Source: Strix aluco (taxonomy: Eukaryota > Chordata > Aves > Strigiformes > Strigidae). Taken from it: a DNA stretch of 64,000 nt. Positions 1 to 9,266 of this stretch are shown here, in pieces (within the stretch, counting starts at the first letter, position 1; each line of letters begins with the position of its first letter). A program made the translations under genes and the position numbers. The DNA lies in the NCBI RefSeq assembly GCF_031877795.1, contig NC_133970.1:45697287-45761286 (forward strand), written 5' to 3'. The notes below the pieces were generated by a model, which was given only the letters and a program-made list of their open reading frames with translations, ran no database searches and was not told where the DNA came from.

Positions 1-663
1 TTGATGCCCATGAGCGATTGCCTCCAGTATACCTGTCGTAAATGAGCTTTGAAGCCCGTTCTCATTAATGCTTTTCTGTAGTTCTTCAAAAACCTGGTAT
101 GGCAGGGGCTCATGCTGCGTCTGCTGCTTGGGTCTTAAAATTACCAGAAACGCCACAGGGTCCCCATCGCTCAGTGCCTCCTTAAAACACATCTCTAGCC
201 TAGATCCTCCTCCCTGAATCTCTACCGGGAATGCCTCCGGTGGGGGAGGTGGAGAATCTGGAGGTACAGATTTTAGTTCCTCACCTTTACCCTTTTCACC
301 CCTGCTTGTTTCTGCCGGGGGAGCACTGGGAGATACTTCTTTCTCCTGTCGGGACGGGGTACCGACGGGTTCTACTATTTCTCCTGCCAGCGGTTGTAAA
401 GTCATGTAAATCAATCGCCATGTAAACAAGACAGAGGTCGGAACTACGATCCCCAGCTCTTTTTTAGTTTTAAACTCCTGTCCGACCTTCCACCATAATG
501 CTAAATCAAAAGTTCAGTCTGCCGGGAACCACGTACAATACCTCAAGATATAGCACAGTAACTCATGCAGTTGATCGTCTGTTACTGAACACTGGGCAGC
601 CTTCAATAACTGCTTTAAAACTTGCATACACAGCTTCTGTTCCTTCGAAAACCCTGACCCCAT
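1..663 (-). pseudogene. betaretrovirus-like gag, N-terminal part, one nonsense codon
   Basis: Read on the minus strand from an ATG at 663-661, the frame encodes a matrix-like start (MGSGFSKEQ, with the Gly-2 myristoylation position), a TWFP-type matrix stretch, a Pro-rich linker at about residues 100-140, and then the start of capsid (ELQKSINENG...). The frame runs off the window edge after 221 codons. It is open except for a TGA at 514-516 (codon 50). The layout of matrix, Pro-rich linker and capsid start, and the wording of the capsid start, are those of class II (betaretrovirus-like) Gag. The same capsid start recurs at about 18375-18450, so both belong to one broad group. Gag would form the virion shell; this copy is broken and probably dead. 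The rest of the element lies outside the window to the left. Confidence 0.75.
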
Positions 664-1040
664 GATTTATGAGAAAGAGAAAAAAGAGAAAGAAAAACCC
701 CTTATGATTTAAGAGAAAGAGAAGAAGAGCCGTGTGCTAGCAACTTCCCACAGCTGTCTGGTACTCACCAGATAATTTAAGAGAAAGAGAAAAAGAGAAA
801 GAAAACCCCTTCTGTTCTTATGTATGCTGGAAGCTTCCCACAGCCGGGCGCTGCAGTCTGGTACTTACCAGATAAATGAATACTGTAATCCGGACTCCAC
901 GTTCCTCCTTCGCATACGAGCACGCCGCTGTCTTCTTCAATTTCCCGTACGGCTCACACGGGGCACCACTTACCGCTCTCAGACCAGCTGGGATCGGGGC
1001 GACGCGCTGAATCATGACAAACTCACGCCAGTCTGTTGAA
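664..1040 (-). other. 5' leader of the left-edge ERV, with a tandem duplication
   Basis: This is the untranslated leader between the LTR and gag. It holds a roughly 100-bp tandem duplication: a purine-rich stretch (AGAGAAAGAGAA type) followed by a TCTGG/GTRAGT segment appears twice. On the minus strand this gives two candidate splice donors, GTGAGT (complement at 763-768) and GTAAGT (complement at 863-868). A third GTAAGT lies near 967-972. I could not identify a convincing primer binding site next to the LTR. Confidence 0.5.
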
Positions 1041-1648
1041 GGGGGGGCATTGCCAAGAGGAGCAAATGCTGCCGCACTGTGTGCAAGCTCCCAATTTGTT
1101 ACCACCTGTTTACATAGGTTCGTTTTTACTTCTACATCCTACTGACCTCCAGGTTTTGCCTGTTTACTGCTCACATGCTCACCACACTCTGCAGGTGGTG
1201 TTTTTTACTGCTGTTTTTCACACAACATGGTGTTACATGATGTTGCCTCAGCTATCCACACTCATTCTTCTAACCTCAAGGTCAGTTTACATTTTGCTAA
1301 CCACCAATTCTTTATTCCTATGCTTATTAGCATACTAGAAGAGGAGGGGCAGGTATTCCACAAACTCATTTCCATGAGAGACAAGGAAAAAGGTGGAGCA
1401 TGGGTTCTGCACATGCATTGAGGTGAAATGGGGTGCACCACCCCTTGTCCCATTGAGTTGGTGGTCGTACTCACCCTGCCCACCTTTAATTTTTCCTCTG
1501 TTTCCACAGATTTTCACTTACTTCATGCTTCCTGAGCAATCATCTAGCTTCTGGGGCAGAAATGCTCACCTCTTATCAGGCCTTGTCACCTCTTTGGGCT
1601 TACGCAATGGAGCCAATGATTAGTGGTCCTTGTGCTTGATGAGAAACA
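1040..1648 (-). repeat. 5' LTR of the left-edge ERV (left boundary approximate)
   Basis: The right end reads ...GATGAGAAACA, so the LTR starts TGTTTCTCATC on the minus strand. The last ~180 bp match the right ends of two other minus-strand LTRs at 42540-43111 and 59363-59815, including the phrase GGTCCTTGTGCTTGATGAG in the first two. It lies directly upstream, in minus orientation, of the leader and gag at 1-1040, which makes it the 5' LTR of that element. The left edge is not fixed because no clear primer site was found. Confidence 0.6.
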
Positions 1649-2559
1649 TTTTGTTTCACTCAGTCCACATTTCCCCCCTTTGAGGTTTATCTAAAGAGTT
1701 TGTATATACAACTGCAAGGGAGTGGGGGGTGCATCCTTTGATACACTCCCCCTTCCTTGGGTGACATTCCTTAGACTAATCCAAAAGCCACAGCTTGTCC
1801 TTGAGGTTTTCTCTGTCGATGAATGTTTCAGGCATTACTTCCTTCAGTTCCTTACAAGAGTGAATAGAATGTCAAACATCAGTCATTAGCAACCTTGTCC
1901 ATGCTTTTATATTTCTGGTTCTTTCTGAGCCAGTGGTATATATGCATTATATATTTTAGAATTATTTTTGTAACTAGTTGGAAAGCTAAAATGCTTCAAG
2001 CAGCAAACTTTGAACAAAAATCTTTCATCAGAATCCATCAATCTCCCCCTGAAAATTTCCAAGCATCTTGAAATTAAAACCTAAAAAATGTTTTTCAATA
2101 AGCAGAACAGATTCCTCTCATATAAAGGAGAGTCAGAGAAGAAAATTAAGGCAGGAATTCAAAGAAACAGATCTTATTAGGATATCTTTTTGAACTACAA
2201 CATTTTTAGGACCATCTGAAATTCTTTAATATTTTGTCAGCTTACTGGACAAGTCAGCAATTAATCCTAACTGCTACTGTGAATCTTTCTGGAATGCGCG
2301 TTCCTAGATATCTTCCAGCTGGAACCAAAGTTTAACAAATAAAGTAAGCTTTTGAAAACTTTCAGAGAGACAATGGACATGCAGAGCATTGTGCTATTAG
2401 CACAGAAATGACATAGGGTTGAGATTTGCCCTCCCTGATTCTGGGCTGGCTACGCCTACAACAACCATCGGACTTCAATAAATGAAAACACATACCAGTA
2501 ATAACAAAGGGCTGATATAATTGCAGACTGAGCTCCAGAGAAATTTAAGTGTGCTCAAT
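1649..2559. other. unassigned sequence
   Basis: I see no gene, RNA or recognisable repeat here. The stretch is AT-rich; a short pyrimidine/purine-rich part around 1670-1760 may be more ERV flank. Confidence 0.4.
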
Positions 2560-2765
2560 AACATTTGTTACTACTTCTACAACAAGTATGTAAGTCGAGT
2601 CTGTCTTTTGCCTGTGACCGTAACTGGTAACTCATCCCTCCCTGTCCTTGTCTCAATCCCTGAGCCTTTTGTTTTATTTTTCTCCTCCCCATTCCTGACC
2701 GGGAAGGAGTGAGTGAGTGAGTGGCTGCGTGGTGCTCAGTTTCCCTCTGGGCTTAAACCAGGACA
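2560..2765 (+). repeat. 3' end of an avian ERVK-type LTR (fragment)
   Basis: The stretch matches the last ~200 bp of the LTR at 59985-60998 in order: a TCTTTTGCC-TGACCGTAA phrase, a CATCCCTCCCT phrase, CCTGAGCCTTT, a G-rich AAGGAG stretch, TGGTGCTCAGTT, and the terminus ...AAACCAGGACA. No 5' part is recognisable, so it is a truncated copy. Confidence 0.6.
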
Positions 2766-3914
2766 AACATTGACTCGGGCATTTTTCCCTTCTCAAGAAG
2801 CCACTCTTTAGGCTACATCTCCCCCTAACATATGTTCAACCACAACTGAAAAACATTTCTAATTTGCAGCAATTAGTTAACAGGTACTAACTAACATGGT
2901 AAACCACATCTAAAATTTTAAGTACTGGCATATTCTCCACCATCTGCATAAGTGCCGGTGAAGCTGAGTTTGCCCTGCTTCATCCAAAGGCAGCCTTTCA
3001 GAGACAGAAAGGTACTAAGGTGTAGTTCCAATCAAAATAATGGGAGGTACTTAACCAGACATTTTGGAAAATCCCATTTGATACCTTTTTGCATATCTCC
3101 TGTCTTGGCAGACAGACCAGTAACAGCATCTCACTCCGCCCTGCTGGCTGGTGCACAACCTTCCCTTCCCCCTTGGCTGTGTTGCATGTGCTAAACTAAT
3201 CTAGATCTTGTGGCCACAGGATTGTGAGCTCCACGTTGTGATTAGAAAAAAAAAACGTTCAAAAAGCTCCTTTTCTTTTCTGTGTCCTCTTTTCACACAC
3301 TAATAACACTGGGCACTGTTTTGTCCTCTATTTATATCGAAGTGAAGTAGTATAAGATGGAAATTGTACAGGGATGTTAGGGGAATTCACTGATGGCGAC
3401 AGTATGCCTCAGATCCAGTAAGTGGAAAGCTGAAAATGTCTGATACAGGAAAAACATTCCAGAATAAACAGAAGATAACATTTGTAACTTTAGACTTGAG
3501 CTGACCTTCATCAGCAAAGCATTTGTACTTAGGGAAGGTTCGCAGCTCATGAAAATAATAAAATGCAACAGTGATTTTGATGAAGGAAGGCAAACTTATT
3601 TCACTTGGGGAGACAGGCTTTATATTGAATAAATTTAGAACATGCAAGTGTCCATTTCACTGCAAAGCATTTTTTCTTATAGTTTGTGTCTCACATCCAA
3701 ATATTAAAGGCAAACCACACAATTCCATACAGGGTAAAGCATGCTGTACAAGTGACAGGTTTTTTTACTTTAAAGTGAGCTTATATTTTTCTTTCTAGAG
3801 AAGACCCAGAGTGACAAGGGAAAGCATTCATTTGTGATAGTCCCAGAGCAAGATAAATGTAAGTTCTTTATGATGCCTGAAGTGAGATGTGAGATAAAGT
3901 AAATAAATAACAAA
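2766..3914. other. unassigned intergenic sequence
   Basis: No supported gene or repeat was recognised. The open frames here are short, overlap one another on both strands and show no domain. Confidence 0.4.
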
Positions 3915-3946
3915 TAGACTAGACTAGACTAGACTAGACTAGACTA
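3915..3946 (+). repeat. (TAGAC)n microsatellite at the CR1 3' end
   Basis: About six tandem copies of a TAGAC pentamer abut the 3' end of the CR1 element that follows. Short simple repeats at this position are usual for CR1 insertions. Confidence 0.8.
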
Positions 3947-3949
3947 GAA

Positions 3950-4534
3950 TAGTTCAGTTCAGTTGGAAGGGACCCACAATGATCATCTAGTCCAACTGCC
4001 TGACTGATTCAGAGTTAAAGCATGTTATTAAGGGCATTGTCCAAATGCCTCTTAAACACTGACAGGCTTAGGTCATTGACCACCTCTCTAGGAAGCCTGT
4101 TCCAGTGTTTGACCGCCCTCTCAGTAAAGAAATACTCCTAATGTCAAGTCTGAACCTCCCCTGATGCAGCTTTGAACCATTCCCATGCATGCTGTCACTG
4201 GATACCAGGGAGAAGAGCTCAGCACCTCCCTCTGCACTTCCCCTCCTCAGGAAGCTGTAGAGAGCCATGAGGTCACCCCTCAGCCTCCTTTCCTCCAAAC
4301 TAGACAAACCCAGAGTCTTCAGCCGCTCCTCACAGGACACGCCTTCCAGCCCTGTCACCAGCTTTGTTGCCCTCCTCTGGATGCATTCAAGGACCTTCAC
4401 ATCCTTCTTAAATTGTGGGGCCCATCACTGCACACAGCACTCAGGGTGAGGCCGCACCAACAGTGGGATAATCCCCTCTCTTGACCAGCTGGTTATGCTG
4501 TGTTTGATGCACCCCAGGATGCGGTTTGCCCTCT
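3950..4534 (-). mobile_element. CR1 LINE, 3' part (first segment)
   Basis: The plus strand shows the familiar complement of a CR1 tail: GTTGGAAGGGACCCACAATG, then TCATCTAGTCCAACTGCC, then the ORF2 end and 3' UTR text (AAGAAATACTCC, CCTCAGCCTCC, GATGCATTCAAGG). CR1 is the main non-LTR retrotransposon of birds, spreading by target-primed reverse transcription. This copy is interrupted after CCTCT at 4534 by a solo LTR and resumes at 5201. Confidence 0.9.
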
Positions 4535-5196
4535 TGAGATGAGGAGCTAGGAAATTAAAATAGGATATAGAAATTAGGCACTCAAGAAATGAAGGTATAA
4601 CTTAGTTTAGAGATAAAGATGGAAGACTTAGAGATCAGGCTAGGGGCTAGAGGTCCATTAGTTAAAAGATAACTAAGATTGAATAGGATAATAGATCATA
4701 GTCGATGGGCCAGAGAGCAGAACAATATGGAAACCTTGATTAATGGAAGCTGTGAGGGAACGCTTCCTGATGGAATAGGAAGACAGCCCTAAAAACTGGT
4801 CAAAACCAACCCTATGGTCCGGCCTGAGTCCAGGAGGCTACAGAGACTGCGCAAGGAATGGAGGTAAAAAGTTCAACAGTGAGGAAGAGGAGCTACTTCA
4901 TCTCTGCGACCCCAGCCCACGACCACCTGGACACACTGCGCAGGCGCGACTAGGAGGAGACCGGGGCGGAACATATGAAAAAGACTTTCAGGCTCATTAT
5001 AATACGAAGCGGGGATAGGTCATGCATATGTATAGGCGTATTATGAATATGTGATGCTTTGTAGCATAAAGCCAAGACAAGGTGCCACGAGAGGGGCGCA
5101 CGTTTGTGGTGGAGCGATCCCCCGTGCGTCTCAGCGCTGAAGAAACATACCTACTTTATAACCTTATAGGTTGGGGAGTCGTGTTTCCACAAGTCA
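4535..5196 (+). mobile_element. solo LTR inserted in CR1 (family related to provirus A)
   Basis: The LTR begins TGAGATGAGG and ends ...CACAAGTCA. It is flanked by CTCT on both sides (4531-4534 and 5197-5200), and removing one CTCT plus the LTR restores the normal CR1 phrase CCCTCTTGGCTGCC. Its last ~90 bp (AGCGATCCCCCGTGCG, a CAGCGCTGAA phrase, CTTTATAACCTTATAGG) match the 3' end of the provirus A LTRs read on their coding strand. The 4-bp duplication fits a gammaretrovirus-like integrase. The usual AATAAA position reads AAGAAA here. Confidence 0.85.
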
Positions 5197-5200
5197 CTCT

Positions 5201-5835
5201 TGGCTGCCAGGACACACTGCTGACTCACATTGAGCTGCTGCAGACCAGCACCCCCAGATCCCTTTCTGCAGGGCTGCTCTCCAGCCACTCCTCTCCCAAT
5301 TTATACTTGTGTCTAGCATTACTCAGTCCCAGGTGCAGAATTGGGCATTTGTTCTTGTTAAATTTCATGCCATTGATGATTGCCCAATGCTCCAAACTAT
5401 CTAGATCCCTCTGCAAGGCCTCTCGTTCCTCAAGAGAGTCCACAGCACCTCCCAGTTTAGTATCATCAGCAAAGTTGGTAACAGTGCATTCAACTCCTGC
5501 ATCCAGATCATTGATAAAAATATTAAAGAGAATCAGCCTTAGGATTGAGCCCTGAGGAACACCACTGGTGACTGGTTGCCAGCCAGATGTAGCCCCATTC
5601 ACTACAACCCTTTGAGCCCTGACGTTCAGCCAGTTCACTCAGCACACCGTGAACCTGTTCATCTCACGGTTGGACAATTTGTCCAGAAGAATGCTGTGAG
5701 GAACAGTATTGAAAGCCTTACATAAAATCCAGAAAAACTACATCCACTGCCTTCCCTTCATCCACTAGGCAGGTGACCTTGTCCTAGAAGGATATCAAAT
5801 TAGTTAAACAGGACTTTCCCTTTGTGAACCCATGT
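5201..5835 (-). mobile_element. CR1 LINE, second segment with reverse transcriptase remnant
   Basis: This continues the CR1 interrupted at 4534. On the minus strand, 5638-5225 encodes the C-terminal part of the CR1 reverse transcriptase. It includes VTSGVPQGS (RT block 4 region) and the catalytic FADDTKLGG motif, followed by the LDSLEHWA..MKFNKNKC thumb-side text. Here PQGSILRLILFN carries small changes from typical CR1, and the copy is 5'-truncated near 5835, where an alpharetrovirus-like LTR begins. The fragment cannot move by itself. Confidence 0.9.
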
Positions 5836-6176
5836 TGACTTATGGGAGACCTCGGCTGGTCCGAGGGATCAGAATGTAAGTTTGATATTGACCTTGAGCA
5901 GATAACCGTGTACCCTTAAGAGGCTTGAAAGTCCCGAGAAGAGCTGAGTAAACATGAGTAAGGAACTACCAGACCGGAACTGCCTGACCGCAAGGAAAGG
6001 AAGGTTATCGAGGTTGCAACAGAGAAGAGGTCATCCAATCGTGAACTGTTAGTCTCTAATTAAACCAATCATATATGGACACATACTCTTAATAAAGTTA
6101 TAAAAAGGCTTGTTAGAACAATAAAGTAGCCATTTTGCACAATTCGGTGTTGGTCGTGTCCGTCTCAACGGCGACA
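5836..6176 (+). repeat. alpharetrovirus-like LTR (5' boundary approximate)
   Basis: The right end is ...CGGCGACA, two bases before a tRNA-Trp primer site. The 3' part holds a TATA-like TATAAAAAGG at about 6099, AATAAAGTAGCCATTTT at 6120-6136, and a TCGGTGTTGGTCGTG phrase, in the order typical of avian leukosis-type LTRs. The left boundary is only approximate because the CR1 text fades between 5830 and 5850. No matching 3' LTR was found in the window. Confidence 0.65.
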
Positions 6177-6178
6177 AA

Positions 6179-6196
6179 TGGTGACCCCGACGTGAT
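6179..6196 (+). other. primer binding site, tRNA-Trp type
   Basis: TGGTGACCCCGACGTGAT is the 18-base complement of the tRNA-Trp 3' end used by avian leukosis-type viruses. It follows the LTR end after an AA spacer. Confidence 0.85.
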
Positions 6197-6535
6197 CCCA
6201 ACACCGAGGAAATAAATAACTGCGGCGGGAAGAGCCGCGGAGACAGAGCCCAGTCAAGCGTAGCAGCTGAAGTGCTAAGGCTTGGACAACAGGCCCAAGC
6301 CTGAGTTGACCTATAGATGAATCCTGTATATTTTATAACTGATAACCATTTTGCTAGTGGGTATTGTACTAAGTTATAACAACCCACTTATGCTGGTGTA
6401 AAAAGTGCTAAAGCATTGAAATACTGCAGCCTGAACAACAGGCCCCAAGCTGAAGCTGCTAACTTAGCATGTAGTCATTAATAAAATATGTAAACTCGCT
6501 AGTGAAAGAAAAAATATAATCAGTAGTGAGGAGAG
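6197..6535 (+). other. leader remnant of the alpharetrovirus-like element
   Basis: This non-coding sequence follows the tRNA-Trp primer site. A phrase of the AACAGGCCC(C)AAGC type occurs twice, near 6288 and 6437, suggesting a diverged local duplication. No gag start is visible before the next LTR-like repeat. Confidence 0.35.
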
Positions 6536-7090
6536 AATGTATCCAGCTTCCCTTGTTTAGCCTTGTTCAAGGCTGAGAACCCAAGTATTTGGCCTTGTTA
6601 GAAACTCCCTTGGTTCCCCCCCCCCGAGCCCTGGCCAGGCTTTGGGTGGAATCCAACAGGAGAATGAAACCAGAAACTTTCCGCTCAAAACAAAGGTGCC
6701 AGCTATTCTGGCTTGTCGATCTCTGGTATATAAGGCTGGACCCGCTCACAGCGACTTTGGAAGCCTCACCTACGGGTGGACGCACCGCGTAGGATTTCCC
6801 ACTTGCCGGGACAGGCTCTCCAAATCCTCGCTGCAACCGGGGCTGCCCAGCGTCTGCGGATCTGGATGATGATGATAATATATGCAAGTGGTGATGTATT
6901 TCTCTTAATTACTATTCTCTCTCTCTCTCGTGTAGTAATGATTTGATGCATTACCCTGTATTTTCCTGTTTGTTGCTTTAAGTGCACTATTCTGCTTATT
7001 CTTACTGCATGTTTTCTGTATTACACTGTTACATTACTTGGTTATCACTAGTAAAGTACGACTGCTCCTTTCACTCTGGTGTCTGAGTTT
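6536..7090 (+). repeat. LTR of element E, left copy (boundaries approximate)
   Basis: The stretch from TGTATCCAGCTTCC to about 7070 is matched with scattered changes by 19090-19490. Both have CTTATTAGAAACTCCC or its variant, GGCCAGGCT, GGGTGGAA-CCAACAGGA, a TATA region (TATATAAGGCTGGA at 6727; ATATATGAGGCTGGA at 19267) and TGGACGCA-CGTAGGA. The element E gag starts about 100 bp after its end, so I read it as the 5' LTR of E. No standard primer site was recognised. Confidence 0.5.
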
Positions 7091-7185
7091 ACCTTAATCA
7101 GCAAAACAGCGGTGGGGAGAGCTGCATAGTCCGGACAACTTTTTGAAATATGACACCATGCAGGTGAGCGGCTGGGAACAAAACG

Positions 7186-7302
7186 ATGGGTGCTAGCCTC
7201 TCTAAGGAGGAGGGTGTGATTATGACAATGTGGAAGTTGCTGCTTCAGCGCAGGGGAGTCAAATTGGATGACGTAGTGCTCCAAAAAATGTTGTTGTGGA
7301 AC
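7186..7302 (+). pseudogene. element E gag, N-terminal segment (matrix start)
   Basis: An ATG at 7186 opens a frame starting MGASLSKEE, with Gly-2 for myristoylation and a matrix-like helix (MWKLLLQRRGVKLDD). It runs 39 codons to 7302, where a solo LTR interrupts it. The frame resumes in register at 8181 (the codon at the junction is AAC here and AGC at 8178). A short matrix of this kind is typical of class II Gag. The segment is a broken remnant of the host element. Confidence 0.7.
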
Positions 7303-8175
7303 TGTCACAGATGAAAGTATTGACACGGTAATATTTAGTAAGAAATCTAGGTTTATTAATAACTAACAGCAATTTATTATTACAAAATAATTCAGAAATA
7401 CTAAAAGAAAAGCGACTTATTCAGATTCTAAAATGACAAGATTCACACTAACTTACTTAACGGTACCTATATATATACACGTGCATGCACATAACAAAAT
7501 GGACAAACACACAGAAACAAAGGTGTTTGGATTCAGTAGAATGAACACAGAACGGACATACACACACAGAAACAAGGGTACGTACCCACACACACACACA
7601 CACACAGAGTAAAGAGAAGCTAGCTCAAAGAAAATTTCCCTCTCGAGTTTAGAGCAAATCCTCCCAATGCCTTGGCATTCCTCAACGGGCGATAATTGAG
7701 ACTCGAGCGGGTGGACTTCGCCCTGGCCTTCCGTCTGGAGCAGACGACACCTTAAGGGTTTGGTACCTGAGAGGCGTCCCAGCTCAGGGGAGGTGCTGGT
7801 CACAGGCCCGCTGCGATCCAGGAGAGCTCAAAGGGTCTCCCTGGTGGTCGCCATTTATAGGGTCCAAGATAATTGACTTTTGTCAAATACCTTCTGGTGC
7901 CTTCCAGCAGTTACACAAGAATTTGATTAATGTGCGACTCTGTTATTGTTCCCATTTGACCCCATCCCAGGCACAGGTGTGCCAGGCCCTTAGGAGTTGA
8001 TGGGCCATTTTAACCATTTCCGAGCAATCGGGAGGGGCAGGAGCCAGGCTCGTTAACGTTGTCAGTCCTTATCTCCACAGACTGGTGTATAGCTCGGGGG
8101 ATGTGGGTGGAATCACATCTAGCACCAAGCAGCCCAACAAAGAGGGGTGGGGTGGGTAAGAATTGCACCACCACA
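7303..8175 (-). mobile_element. solo LTR inside the element E gag
   Basis: The insertion runs from TGTCACAGAT to ...CACCACCACA and is flanked by GGAAC (7298-7302) and GGAGC (8176-8180), a 5-bp TSD with one later change. Removing it rejoins gag in frame. On the minus strand it has TATAAATGG (complement near 7853-7860) and AATAAACC (complement near 7350), so it is minus-oriented. A CA microsatellite lies inside. Confidence 0.8.
7586..7606 (+). repeat. (CA)n microsatellite
   Basis: About ten CA dinucleotides in a row lie within the solo LTR. Shorter CA runs flank it at 7499-7515 and 7557-7568. Confidence 0.85.
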
Positions 8176-8177
8176 GG

Positions 8178-8666
8178 AGCAAAGCGCAAGGATATGAAGC
8201 TAGCACTGCCACTGCATTTAGTGTGAGCAAATGGGAAGAACTGGGACAGAAATTGCTTGAGTGTGCCTCTCGGGGTAATAAGAATGCGACCGACCTCCTT
8301 ACAACCTGGAGGTTGTTAAAAGAGACTTTAAAGGACTTTAAGGTGGAGAAAGAAAGCTCAGGGGAAACCCCTTATAATCCAGGGGCATCCACGGTCTGGG
8401 TCTCGGCAGCGAGAGGTCACGATATGGACCTAGTGGGGGGAGCCTGTCCTAAACGTAGACCGCGGTTGAGGGTGAGGGGATTGTATGAGGACTCTGATGA
8501 GGAAGCACAAGATGACTTGTTTCCTCCACAAAGACCGAATGAGCAGAAAGCCCCTCAGGCAGCCCCCCCTTCGCCTCCCGTCATGGAGCCCTCTGCTCCA
8601 CCCCTCCCTCAGAACGCACCACCTCCCTCTGACGAAGAAAATGAAAAAAACCCCTGTGGTGTCTAC
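8178..8666 (+). pseudogene. element E gag, matrix end and Pro-rich linker
   Basis: The frame continues from the 7186 segment after the solo LTR. It encodes the rest of matrix (KWEELGQKLLECASRGNKNA, LTTWRLLKETLKDFK) and a Pro-rich, acidic linker with PSAPPLP (PSAP is a recognised late-domain tetrapeptide) and PPPSDEE. At 8666 it is cut by provirus A. Its duplicated CTAC (8663-8666 and 18287-18290) lets the frame continue at 18291. Class II Gag proteins place their late domains in this linker. Nothing here suggests a host gene: the protein is recognisable only as Gag. Confidence 0.7.
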
Positions 8667-9154
8667 TGACGTGCGGAGTCACGACTTTACAACCAGTAAG
8701 GTTATAAAGAAGGTATGTTTATTCAGCGCTGGGTGCACGGGGGATCGCTCCTCCACAAACGTGCACATTTTGGAGCGAAAAGCAGCTCCTTCCTATAGCG
8801 TAAGTGTTTACATATTCATGATAATCCCGAGAATAGGGAGAGATATTACAATTAGTTTTGAGAAATCATTATCATAAATCCTGCCCCAAGTCCCTCCCTG
8901 TTGCGCCTGCGCAATGTCTCCTGATGGTCTTGGGCAGGGGTCTTCAGGATGAAGATTGAAGATTCCTCTTCTTCCTCTCGTGACTTTTCACCCAATTAGG
9001 TCTCTTCAGCATGTCAATTTAGCATTCTTTGAATCCCTGTTCCTTATCTTGGGACTCAGTAGTTGCAGCTCCTCCCTTATCTCAAGAGCCCATCCTGCTG
9101 AGAGCCCACCCTGCTGAGAGGCCTGCATCTATTTCGTTAAGGTTCCTCACTTCA
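8667..9154 (-). repeat. 3' LTR of provirus A
   Basis: 488 bp. Coding strand starts TGAAGTGAGG and ends ...GCACGTCA. AATAAACATACC (complement near 8704-8723) supplies the polyadenylation signal. It is preceded on the coding strand by the polypurine tract at 9155-9173. Confidence 0.92.
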
Positions 9155-9173
9155 ATTCCCCCCTTTCTTTTCC
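9155..9173 (-). other. polypurine tract of provirus A
   Basis: The coding strand reads GGAAAAGAAAGGGGGGAAT immediately before the 3' LTR. This is the plus-strand primer of reverse transcription. Confidence 0.85.
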
Positions 9174-9266
9174 TAGTAATAAATTCTTTTACTTCTTTCG
9201 TGAGCTAAAATTCACTCATAATCCTTATACTAACTACTGAAATTATTCCTAACTCTAATACTTATC

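Noticed and set aside
5082-5555. 157-codon plus-strand frame
   Set aside because: It spans the LTR/CR1 junction and is antisense to the CR1 reverse transcriptase frame.
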